A stretch of DNA of 30,962 nucleotides, from assembly GCA_946480965.1 (NCBI GenBank), contig CAMLMI010000010.1, positions 1 through 30,962 on the forward strand, given 5' to 3'. The notes under the pieces are model-generated. The model was not told the DNA's origin. It made no database searches and worked only from the letters and a program-made list of their open reading frames with translations. This DNA is from an uncultured Verrucomicrobiales bacterium. Lineage in GTDB: Bacteria; Verrucomicrobiota; Verrucomicrobiae; Limisphaerales; CANJSG01. The position numbers and the translations under genes are program-made. Below, piece after piece: positions 1 through 7,086 of the stretch (positions are counted from its first letter, which is position 1; each line of letters starts with the position of its first letter).

Positions 1-221
1 TTCAATCCGCGAGCGGTGGAACGTGGGGCGGGTGTGTGTTCGATGCGGAGGAAATCGTTAAACGACTGGTATCCTGCCCGCGCCCATGAACGGCGGAGCG
101 GTGAAGCCTGCAGGACTGCGGCCCGGATTCGCCGGGAGCCTTCGCTTCGTTTCGGAGCGCCTGCTGGATTGACAGCGCTGGCGGAGAAAGAAATGTCCTG
201 CGGATCAGTCCTGACGCCGCC
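1..221. other. Upstream intergenic region, no gene supported
   Basis: I see no convincing gene here; the open frames are short and lack family-like sequence. A perfect -35-like hexamer TTGACA lies at 169-174, but the best -10 at the right spacing (around 191-196, AAATGT) is poor, so a promoter for the AAA+ gene is only possible. No Shine-Dalgarno sequence precedes the ATG at 222. Confidence 0.4.
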
Positions 222-1571
222 ATGGAACCTTGCACCGCCGAAACCAACACATCCGCCCGGTCCCTCATCCAGGAGCATTTCGGCAGGACTCCGGCCGAGC
301 AGCTTGTCACCGCGAACCGGAAGTTTCCCCCGACGTCGCGGGTGGATCTTCAGGTGGCGCTGGAACGCTGGTTCCAGGCCCGGAGCAAGACGCGACTGGT
401 CGGCGTCCATGCCGCCTACGAGCACGAGACCATGACGTTCGCGCATCTGTTGCGGGCCGGGGAGCATCCGGTGATCATCAGTCCGTTGCGGCACGACGAA
501 GTGGACGCCGGCGACGCCATGCCGAAACGTTGCCTGCACAGCGGCCTGTGGCTCGCATGTGAAGGGGACCGTCCTCCGTTCGCGGTTCTCCTCAGCAGCG
601 CAGCCCGCTTTGGCCAAGACGAGGGGCTGCATGTCGAGATCGCGGTGACGCCGGGCGAAGACGGCCTGTCCCTTTCCCACCGGTTCCTCGCCGAACTCGA
701 GAAGCTGGTCATGGAAGCCGGCTCCTATCGGGGCAAAGTCATTTCGCTGGAAGGGGCGAAGGGCTATTCCGGCAAATCCGGCGGCATCAAGGTCCACAAG
801 CTGTCGGCGGTGCCGCGCGAAGCCGTGATCCTGCCGGAGCAGACGATCCGTCTGCTGGAGAGAAACGTGACGGAGTTCGTCGAGATGCGGGACCAATTTC
901 GCCGGCTCGGCATGGCGACCAAGAAGGGGCTGCTCTTCTACGGACCACCGGGCACGGGCAAGACCCATACGATCCGCTACCTGGCCAGCCTGCTGCCGGG
1001 CCACACCACGATGCTGATCACCGCGGAGCAGGTCGGACTGATCGACGAATACTTCCAGCTCGCCCGCTTTCTCCAGCCCGCGATGGTGGTGATCGAGGAT
1101 GTGGACCTGATCGCCCGCGCCCGCGAACGGATGCGCGGGGCCTGCGAAGAAAGCCTGCTGAACCGGCTGTTGAACGAAATGGACGGATTGCGAGAGGACG
1201 CCGCCATCCTCTTCGTCCTGACCACCAACCGCCCCGAACAGCTCGAAGCCGCGCTCGCTTCCCGGCCCGGGCGGGTGGACCAGGCCATCGAGTTTCCGCT
1301 GCCCGACAAGGAAGGCCGGCGAAAGCTGGTCCAGCTCTACTCCGGCGGCCTCTCCGTTCCGGAAGAGATGCTGGAACTGCTCGCGCAACGCACGCAGAAG
1401 GCCAGCGCCGCCTTCATCAAGGAGCTGATGCGTCGGACCGCGCAGAACTTCCTCCGGAGCGGCGGCAAAGGGGCATTGACGCCGGATCATGTCGAACCGG
1501 CCTTGGACGAGATGCTTTTCTCTGGAGGCAGCCTGAACCTGAAGCTGCTCGGAGTCGGATCTGGCGTTTGA
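222..1571 (+). CDS. AAA+ family ATPase (CDC48/SpoVK-like)
   Basis: A 449-residue cytosolic ATPase with a single AAA+ module in its C-terminal half. Walker A GPPGTGKT is at residues 241-248 and Walker B VVIEDVD at 289-295. The second region of homology has sensor-1 TTN at about 334-336 and the arginine-finger motif RPGRVD at 348-353. These features place it with the classic AAA clade (CDC48, FtsH, Bcs1, SpoVK), whose members unfold or remodel proteins as hexamers. No protease, transmembrane or signal segment is visible. Residues 1-200 match no domain I recognise and probably select substrate or partner. The ATG at 222 was chosen because it precedes the first coherent sequence, though it has no clear ribosome-binding site. 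The next gene starts 90 bases downstream but encodes a secreted protein, so a functional link is not evident. The ATPase call is firm; the biological role is unknown. Confidence 0.85.
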   Translation: MEPCTAETNTSARSLIQEHFGRTPAEQLVTANRKFPPTSRVDLQVALERWFQARSKTRLVGVHAAYEHETMTFAHLLRAGEHPVIISPLRHDEVDAGDAMPKRCLHSGLWLACEGDRPPFAVLLSSAARFGQDEGLHVEIAVTPGEDGLSLSHRFLAELEKLVMEAGSYRGKVISLEGAKGYSGKSGGIKVHKLSAVPREAVILPEQTIRLLERNVTEFVEMRDQFRRLGMATKKGLLFYGPPGTGKTHTIRYLASLLPGHTTMLITAEQVGLIDEYFQLARFLQPAMVVIEDVDLIARARERMRGACEESLLNRLLNEMDGLREDAAILFVLTTNRPEQLEAALASRPGRVDQAIEFPLPDKEGRRKLVQLYSGGLSVPEEMLELLAQRTQKASAAFIKELMRRTAQNFLRSGGKGALTPDHVEPALDEMLFSGGSLNLKLLGVGSGV

Positions 1572-1661
1572 TGTAGCGCAAGACAGGGCGGCATCGCCCT
1601 GAAGCGCGGCCAGAAGAGCAATTTCTGCAAATAGTCGGGAATTGCGGCCGGAGCCATCTCC

Positions 1662-4600
1662 GTGGGATTCATGGGGTTGTCGTTCGACAACTCTATGATC
1701 CCCCAGCGCGGTTTTACCGCCTTCTTCTTGGCCGTCCTTCTGGCCGTCGCCTTCCACGTAGCCCCTTCCACCCGCGCCGCCGAGTTCGCCTGCGATTCGC
1801 TGAGCGCGGGCAATGTGGGCGGAAAGACCTACTGGTTCTATCCGCCGGACAACGGTTCGGCCGAATACCCGGGCTTCACCGGGCGCGGCTACAGCAACCT
1901 CGTCTTGAACGCCAATGGCACCTACACGCTGAACGCCGCCAACGCCGCCTTCACCCGCTCCGGCAACTGGACCGCGACCAACGGGCTCAACGGTCCGTTC
2001 ACCTGGGTGGATGTGTGGCTGTCGAACTTCCCCGAAACGGGCGAGCGGTCGGTCGTGGTCCTGTTCAACACCTGCGGCGGCGAACTGGAGCGGATCGAGC
2101 CGGTCTTCGCCAACGTGGCGTCCTTCGCCTTCCGCGTGACCGACGGCGCGGTGCCGACGCCCCGGCCCGTGGCGAACGTTTCTATCCACGGTGGGGGCGG
2201 GAGCTGGGAAGTGGGCTCCTCGCCCACGCTGACCGTGACAGCCGACGGCGACCGGCCGCTGACCTTCGCCTGGAAGAGCGCTGCGGGCGTTCTCCCGTGG
2301 GCCACCGGTTCGACGCTGACCCTGACCAACATCCAGTTCGCGCAGTCCGGCAGCTACACCGTCACCGTGGCCAATGCCTACGGTTCGCTCAGCGCGAGCG
2401 CGACCCTGACGGTGGTCAACGGCACGGCGCCGAGCATCACCAGCCAGCCGTTCGGGATGAACAAGACGGTCGGTGAATTCGCGCCGTTCGCCGTCACCGC
2501 CGGCGGTTCGTCGCCGCTGTTCTACCAGTGGCGCAAGGGCGGGCAACCGTTGCCCGGCCAGACCAACAGCTCCTTCAACATCGCCGCCGTCGCGCTGGCC
2601 GACGCGGGCAACTACGACGTGTGGGTCTCCAACCGCTTCGGCGTCGTCTTCAGCGATGTCGCCACGCTGAACGTGGCCGCCGTCGAGGTGCCCAATCCGC
2701 CCGTCATCTCCTTCGTCTCCGGCAGCACCAACATCACCACCGGCAGCGATGTGGCGCTCACCGTCACCGCGACCGGCGGCACGCCTCTGAGCTATCTCTG
2801 GCGCAAGAACGGCACGCCCGTTGTGACCGGCTGGACGCCGGAGACGGGCAACCTCTACGCGACCAACGCGACGTTCCTGCAAACCAACTTCCTCGGGCTC
2901 GGCCTCCAGGCTCCGTATGACGTCATCGTCAGCAACCGCTGGGGCGCTGTGACCAGCGCGCCGTCGGCATGGATTCACGTGTTCGGCACGAACAAGCCGT
3001 TCGTCAGCGGCGGTTCCGGCATCGTGACCCAGGCCGTGGGCAGCAGCGTGACCTTCCAGTTCCGCTCGTCCGACCTGCCGCCGTTCACCTGGGGCGTGCT
3101 GCGCAACGGCGCGCCTTGGACCGATCCCCGGGCGACCTTCACCTCCGGCTTCACCAACGACGGGTTCCACGAAACACACTTCTTCGTCACGCTCACCGGG
3201 CTGACGGGTGGCGACACCGGGCTCTACCAACCGTGGGTCTCCAATCGCTTCGGTGCCTTCACCAACACCTTCCCCTATACGCTGCGCGTCGTGAGCGCGT
3301 TGCCGCCCGCGTTCTTCGCCCAGCCCCGGAGCCAGAGCGTCGGCATCGGAGGCAGCGCGGTTCTCGGGGCGTCGTTCGAGGCCAATCCAGACGGCGGCAC
3401 CGCCGGCATCGAGTGGTATTCCAACAACGTCCGCGTGGCCTCCCAGCTCGGCGGTTCGCTCAATCTCGGCGGCCTGCTGATCAACACGAACTCCTACGAG
3501 CTGCCCATCTCTTCCCTCGGCATCGTCGAGGTCTATGCCGTCGCGACCAACACCTTCGGCCGCACGACCAGCTCCGTCGCGCAGATCACCGGCAAGCTCC
3601 TGCCCGGCAGCCTGGACCCGGCCTTTGCCCAGACCAACGTCCTTTCCCCCGCGCTCTGCACGGCGATCCTCCCGTTGCCGGACGGCTCGGTCCTCGTGGG
3701 CGGACGCTTCACCACGATCAACGGGCTGTCGCGGACGAAGATCGCGAAGTTCCTTCCCTCCGGCGCGCTCGACACCGCCTGGACGCCGGCCGGCAACGGC
3801 ATCACCGGTGTGGCCTCATCCTTCGTGAAGCGGCTCGTCCCCCTGCCCGGGGGCAAGATCCTCGCCGCCGGCAACGTGACCGCCGCGTCCGGCGGGTTCA
3901 GCTACCAGGGGCTCTTCCGCCTGAACGCCAATGGGTCGCTCGACACCACCTTCGGCACCAGCGGCGCGTCGGTCATCACCGGCATCGCGGCGGGCGTGGA
4001 CATCATGGACCTCGCCGTGCAGCAGGACGGCAAGATCCTGGTCGCCGGCGGCCCGCTCAGCTCGGCGGCCGGAATCGGTCTGCTGCGCTTCAACGCCGAC
4101 GGCACGCCCGACACGGGCTTCACCTCGCCGGTGGCGTCTGCGTCCGCCTCGGCCCCCGTCCGCACCGTGGCCTTGGATGCCAACGGCAAGATCTGGATCG
4201 GTGGTGGCTTCACCACCGTGGGCGGGCAATCCCGGCGCTACCTCGCCCGCTTGGAGGCGAACGGCGCGCTCGACACCTCCGTGTCGAACTATGCCGCCAG
4301 CGCCCAGGTGCATCTCGTGCGGGTCCAGCCCGACGGCCGCGTGCTCTTGGGCGGTGCTTTCAGCACCTTGGGCGGAGTCGCGGTCCGCGGGTTGGCGCGG
4401 CTCACGGCCGATCTCGCGGTGGAGACGGTCGACGGATTTCCGTCCCTGCCCGGATTCAACGCTTCGTCCACGCGTTTCGTGGACAGCATCCTGGTCCGGC
4501 CCGATGGCGGACTGCTCGTCGGCGGCTCCTTCTCCGTGAGCGATGCCGACCGCTCTTTCCTCTACGGCGTGAAGGCGGACGGCAGCGTGGACGACTACCC

Positions 4601-4970
4601 GCCGCTCAGTGTGGAGCCCAATGCCGACATCCACGCCATGTCGCTGGCGGCCGACGGTTCCGTCTGGATCGCGGGCTACTTCAGCCAGCTCGGCGCGACG
4701 CCCGTGGGCGGCTTCGCACGGTTGACCGCGGGCGAGAATCCCGTGGTGGAAGCCCCGGCGCCGGAGCTGGGCGAGATCGTCTTCGCCGCTGGCAAGTTCC
4801 GGTTCAGCCTGCCGACCACTGCCGGCCGCAGCTACGCCATCCAGTTCAAGCCCGACCTCGCCTCCGCCTGGACCACCGTCCAGACCATCGTGGGCGACGG
4901 CACCAACAAACCCGTGGAACTCCCCACCGACGCCCCGATGGGCTTCTACCAAGTGGTGCTGCTGCCGTAG
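1662..4970 (+). CDS. Secreted Ig-like / delta-60 repeat propeller protein
   Basis: A 1,102-residue exported protein. The N-terminus has a Sec signal peptide: hydrophobic core at residues 19-33 and a likely cleavage near TRA-AEF, residues 38-42. An unrecognised domain of about 115 residues follows, then four or five Ig-like domains with the usual 'YQWRKGG' and 'GNYDVWVSN' type strands. From about 3600 to 4735 there are delta-60-type repeats, recognised by recurring 'LDTxF' and 'DGxILVGG' motifs; these form beta-propellers. The C-terminal 50 or so residues resemble the terminal domain of the giant protein at 20644. Start choice is GTG 1662, with GGAG at 1650-1653 eight bases upstream; ATG 1671 and ATG 1695 are alternatives in the same frame and also leave a signal peptide. 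A strong terminator follows. The likely role is surface or extracellular adhesion or binding; no catalytic motif is seen. Confidence 0.85.
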   Translation: MGFMGLSFDNSMIPQRGFTAFFLAVLLAVAFHVAPSTRAAEFACDSLSAGNVGGKTYWFYPPDNGSAEYPGFTGRGYSNLVLNANGTYTLNAANAAFTRSGNWTATNGLNGPFTWVDVWLSNFPETGERSVVVLFNTCGGELERIEPVFANVASFAFRVTDGAVPTPRPVANVSIHGGGGSWEVGSSPTLTVTADGDRPLTFAWKSAAGVLPWATGSTLTLTNIQFAQSGSYTVTVANAYGSLSASATLTVVNGTAPSITSQPFGMNKTVGEFAPFAVTAGGSSPLFYQWRKGGQPLPGQTNSSFNIAAVALADAGNYDVWVSNRFGVVFSDVATLNVAAVEVPNPPVISFVSGSTNITTGSDVALTVTATGGTPLSYLWRKNGTPVVTGWTPETGNLYATNATFLQTNFLGLGLQAPYDVIVSNRWGAVTSAPSAWIHVFGTNKPFVSGGSGIVTQAVGSSVTFQFRSSDLPPFTWGVLRNGAPWTDPRATFTSGFTNDGFHETHFFVTLTGLTGGDTGLYQPWVSNRFGAFTNTFPYTLRVVSALPPAFFAQPRSQSVGIGGSAVLGASFEANPDGGTAGIEWYSNNVRVASQLGGSLNLGGLLINTNSYELPISSLGIVEVYAVATNTFGRTTSSVAQITGKLLPGSLDPAFAQTNVLSPALCTAILPLPDGSVLVGGRFTTINGLSRTKIAKFLPSGALDTAWTPAGNGITGVASSFVKRLVPLPGGKILAAGNVTAASGGFSYQGLFRLNANGSLDTTFGTSGASVITGIAAGVDIMDLAVQQDGKILVAGGPLSSAAGIGLLRFNADGTPDTGFTSPVASASASAPVRTVALDANGKIWIGGGFTTVGGQSRRYLARLEANGALDTSVSNYAASAQVHLVRVQPDGRVLLGGAFSTLGGVAVRGLARLTADLAVETVDGFPSLPGFNASSTRFVDSILVRPDGGLLVGGSFSVSDADRSFLYGVKADGSVDDYPPLSVEPNADIHAMSLAADGSVWIAGYFSQLGATPVGGFARLTAGENPVVEAPAPELGEIVFAAGKFRFSLPTTAGRSYAIQFKPDLASAWTTVQTIVGDGTNKPVELPTDAPMGFYQVVLLP

Positions 4971-5001
4971 GCGACGACGAAAACGCTGCCTCAAGAAACC
5001 G

Positions 5002-5034
5002 AACAGCCCCCGGAACGAACCGGGGCTGTTTTTT
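5002..5034 (+). terminator. Rho-independent terminator after the Ig/delta-60 gene
   Basis: AACAGCCCC (5002-5010) pairs with GGGGCTGTT (5022-5030), and GG/CC extends the stem across a one-base bulge around loop AACGAA. Six T residues follow at 5029-5034. It lies 32 bases after the stop codon and between two convergent genes. Confidence 0.9.
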
Positions 5035-5079
5035 CTGCATAAAGAAAGGCCACGGACCCGCCGCCGCCCAGCTTTCGCC

Positions 5080-6525
5080 TCACGCCAAGATGCCCTTCAC
5101 CACCTCGCCGTGGACATCGGTCAGGCGGAAATCGCGGCCCTGGAAGCGATAGGTCAGCTTGGTGTGGTCGAGACCGAAGAGGTGGAGAATCGTCGCGTGC
5201 AGATCGTGGACGTGGACCTTCTGGTCTGCCGCGTAGAAGCCGAAGTCGTCCGTGCGGCCATAGACCGTGCCGGGTTTGATCCCGCCGCCGGCCATCCAGA
5301 TGGTGTAGCCGTGGGGGTGATGATCGCGGCCGACTTCGGCGGGCTTGAGCGCGCCCTGCATCATCGGGGTGCGGCCGAATTCGCCGCCCCAGAGGACGAG
5401 GGTTTCATCCAGCAATCCACGCTCCTTCAAGTCCTTCACCAAGGCGACCGCAGGCTGGTCCGTCTCCGCGCAACGTTGCTTGAGGTCGAAGATCAGGTTG
5501 CCGTCGGGGCCGCCGTGATGGTCCCAGCCGCGATGGTAGAGCTGCACGAAGCGGACCCCGCGTTCCACCAGGCGACGGGCGAGCAGGCAGTTGTTCGCGA
5601 ACGACGCCCGGCCCGGTGTGGTGCCGTAGGCGGCGTGCGTCTGGGGCGTCTCCTTCGTGATGTCCATGACCTCCGGCACGCTGGTCTGCATCTTGTAGGC
5701 CATTTCGTAGGAGGCGATGCGGGTCTGGATCTCCGGATCCTGGAGCACGTCGTGCCGCATCTGGTTGAGATCCTTGAGCGCGTCGAGCGACTGGCGTCGG
5801 CGTTCGCTGCTGATGCCCGGCGGATTACCGACATAGAGCACGGGATCGCCCTGCGAACGGAGCGTGACGCCCTGATGGACCGTGGGAAGGAAGCCGCTGC
5901 CCCAGGCCGCGTTGGTCAACGGCTGGCCCACACCGGTCATCAGCACGACGAACGCAGGCAGGTCCTTGTTCTCGCTGCCGAGGCCGTAGCTGAACCACGA
6001 GCCCATGCCCGGCCGACCGGCGAGCTGCGCGCCGGTGTTCATGAAGATCGTGGCCGGATCGTGGTTGAAGGCCTCCGAGTAGAAGCCCTGCACGAAGCAG
6101 ACGTCGTCCACGATCGTCCGCAGGTGCGGGAGCAGTTCGCTCAGCCACATGCCGGACTGGCCGTATTGCGCGAACTTGTAGGGCGACGCCAGCAGCTTGG
6201 CCTCCTTGCCGATCTGGGCCAGGCGGATGTTCTTCACCAGCTCCTCCGGCACCTGCTGGCCGTCGCGCTTTTGGAGTTCCGGCTTCGGATCGAAAAGATC
6301 CAGATGCGACGGCCCGCCGGACTGGAAGAGGTAGATGATGTTCTTCGCCTTGGGCGCAAAGTGTGGCCGGCCCAGCCCTGGCGCGGAACCATCGGAGGCG
6401 AACAGCTTGTCGTTGAAGAGCGAGCCCAGCGCGAGCGCGCCCATCCCGGTGCCGCACTGCTGCAGGAAGCGGCGGCGGGTGGTGGCGCGGAGGGAGGCGA
6501 GCGCGGGGGATGTCAGGAAGTTCAT
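5080..6525 (-). CDS. DUF1501 family exported protein
   Basis: A 481-residue protein of the DUF1501 family, which belongs to the alkaline phosphatase/sulfatase-like superfamily; the reaction is not established. It begins with a Tat-type signal: TTRRRFLQQ at residues 15-23, then a hydrophobic stretch at about 26-36, so export in folded form is expected. Family hallmarks are visible: SGGPSHLDLFDPKP at residues 69-82 and, near the C-terminus, WGGEFGRTP followed by GRDHHPHGY and IKPGTVYGRTD. DUF1501 genes typically sit directly after a Planctomycete-cytochrome-C/DUF1553 gene on the same strand. Here that partner is upstream at 7087-10209, but a four-helix-bundle gene lies between them. The ATG at 6525 is 13 bases from a repeat array and shows no Shine-Dalgarno sequence. 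Length is normal for the family. Confidence 0.92.
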   Translation of the reverse strand: MNFLTSPALASLRATTRRRFLQQCGTGMGALALGSLFNDKLFASDGSAPGLGRPHFAPKAKNIIYLFQSGGPSHLDLFDPKPELQKRDGQQVPEELVKNIRLAQIGKEAKLLASPYKFAQYGQSGMWLSELLPHLRTIVDDVCFVQGFYSEAFNHDPATIFMNTGAQLAGRPGMGSWFSYGLGSENKDLPAFVVLMTGVGQPLTNAAWGSGFLPTVHQGVTLRSQGDPVLYVGNPPGISSERRRQSLDALKDLNQMRHDVLQDPEIQTRIASYEMAYKMQTSVPEVMDITKETPQTHAAYGTTPGRASFANNCLLARRLVERGVRFVQLYHRGWDHHGGPDGNLIFDLKQRCAETDQPAVALVKDLKERGLLDETLVLWGGEFGRTPMMQGALKPAEVGRDHHPHGYTIWMAGGGIKPGTVYGRTDDFGFYAADQKVHVHDLHATILHLFGLDHTKLTYRFQGRDFRLTDVHGEVVKGILA

Positions 6526-6538
6526 GCGGGAGGGGGAA

Positions 6539-6568
6539 AGTGTTCAGTGAGCAGTATTCAGTGATCAG
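6539..6568. repeat. Left 'TCAGTG' degenerate array (inverted partner at 7050-7079)
   Basis: A 30-base stretch made of degenerate TCAGTG words. Aligned by eye, it matches the reverse complement of 7050-7079 at 25 of 30 positions. It lies just upstream of the DUF1501 start and contains the stop codon (6558-6560) of the four-helix-bundle gene, so that protein's last residues are encoded by the repeat. Confidence 0.8.
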
Positions 6569-7025
6569 AGGGCTCGTCCGGGTTAGGAGCGTGCGGGGTG
6601 CAGTAGTAGCTGGCGGAGTCGTCGTGAAGGACGGAGCCGCCGCAGAAGGAGGAGGAGCGTTCCATCATGCTGCCCAGCATTCGGCCGATCTCTTCACAGA
6701 GGCCAAGCAAACGTGTGCAGTCTGTCGCCGAGAGGTAGCCGTCGTCCTTGGCGGTTTCCAACCAGTGCTGGGTTTCCAGCTGCTCGGCGTCTGCGTCGCT
6801 CAATTTGGAGACCAAGTGCCGTTCGTAGCCACGTTTGGCCCAAGACTCGGCGATTTGTGCGCCGATGGATCGAGCCGAACGGAGGATCTGGTCGGTGAGC
6901 GAGAAGCGTTCTTCCGTCGGGAAGGTCTTCGAGACCTTGAAGACCTCCCGCGAAAGCTGCCGCTGGCGCTGATACACAATCAGCTCACGGAAACTTTTGG
7001 CGTAGGGAAGTTGGTTTGCACTCAT
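6558..7025 (-). CDS. Four-helix-bundle protein (23S rRNA IVP / S23-like)
   Basis: A 155-residue protein of the four-helix-bundle family first described from intervening sequences in bacterial 23S rRNA genes; its molecular role is unsettled. The core at residues 10-120 shows the family pattern: SFRELIVYQRQRQL, then FPTEERFSLTDQILRSARSI, an AESWAKR turn, and a final helix around LLGLCEEIGRMLGSM. The last 35 residues lack family character and run into the left repeat array, so the C-terminus may have been extended by the repeat. A good ribosome-binding site (GGAAAGGA, 7030-7037 on this strand) precedes the ATG at 7025. The gene is not in rRNA here; it sits between the DUF1553 and DUF1501 genes, flanked by inverted TCAGTG arrays, which suggests a mobile or formerly mobile cassette. 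Family call is firm; mobility is inference. Confidence 0.87.
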   Translation of the reverse strand: MSANQLPYAKSFRELIVYQRQRQLSREVFKVSKTFPTEERFSLTDQILRSARSIGAQIAESWAKRGYERHLVSKLSDADAEQLETQHWLETAKDDGYLSATDCTRLLGLCEEIGRMLGSMMERSSSFCGGSVLHDDSASYYCTPHAPNPDEPSDH

Positions 7026-7049
7026 GGTGTCCTTTCCGGCCGTTGCTCA

Positions 7050-7079
7050 CTGTTCACTGAAAACTGAACACTGATCACT
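7050..7079. repeat. Right 'TCAGTG' degenerate array, inverted relative to 6539-6568
   Basis: Reads as CACTGA/CACTGT words on the plus strand. Its reverse complement matches the left array at 25 of 30 positions. It ends eight bases before the stop codon of the DUF1553 gene (7087-7089), so the four-helix-bundle gene is closely bracketed by the two arrays. Confidence 0.8.
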
Positions 7080-7086
7080 GGCCCCC

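Noticed and set aside
1585..1600. Hairpin AGGGCG-GCAT-CGCCCT after the AAA+ gene as a terminator
   Set aside because: The stem is short and followed by GAAGCG rather than a T-run.
2969..5152. Long second open frame across the Ig/delta-60 gene
   Set aside because: Arginine- and histidine-rich composition with no domain; it is the out-of-frame reading of a high-GC gene whose true frame has clear Ig and delta-60 motifs.
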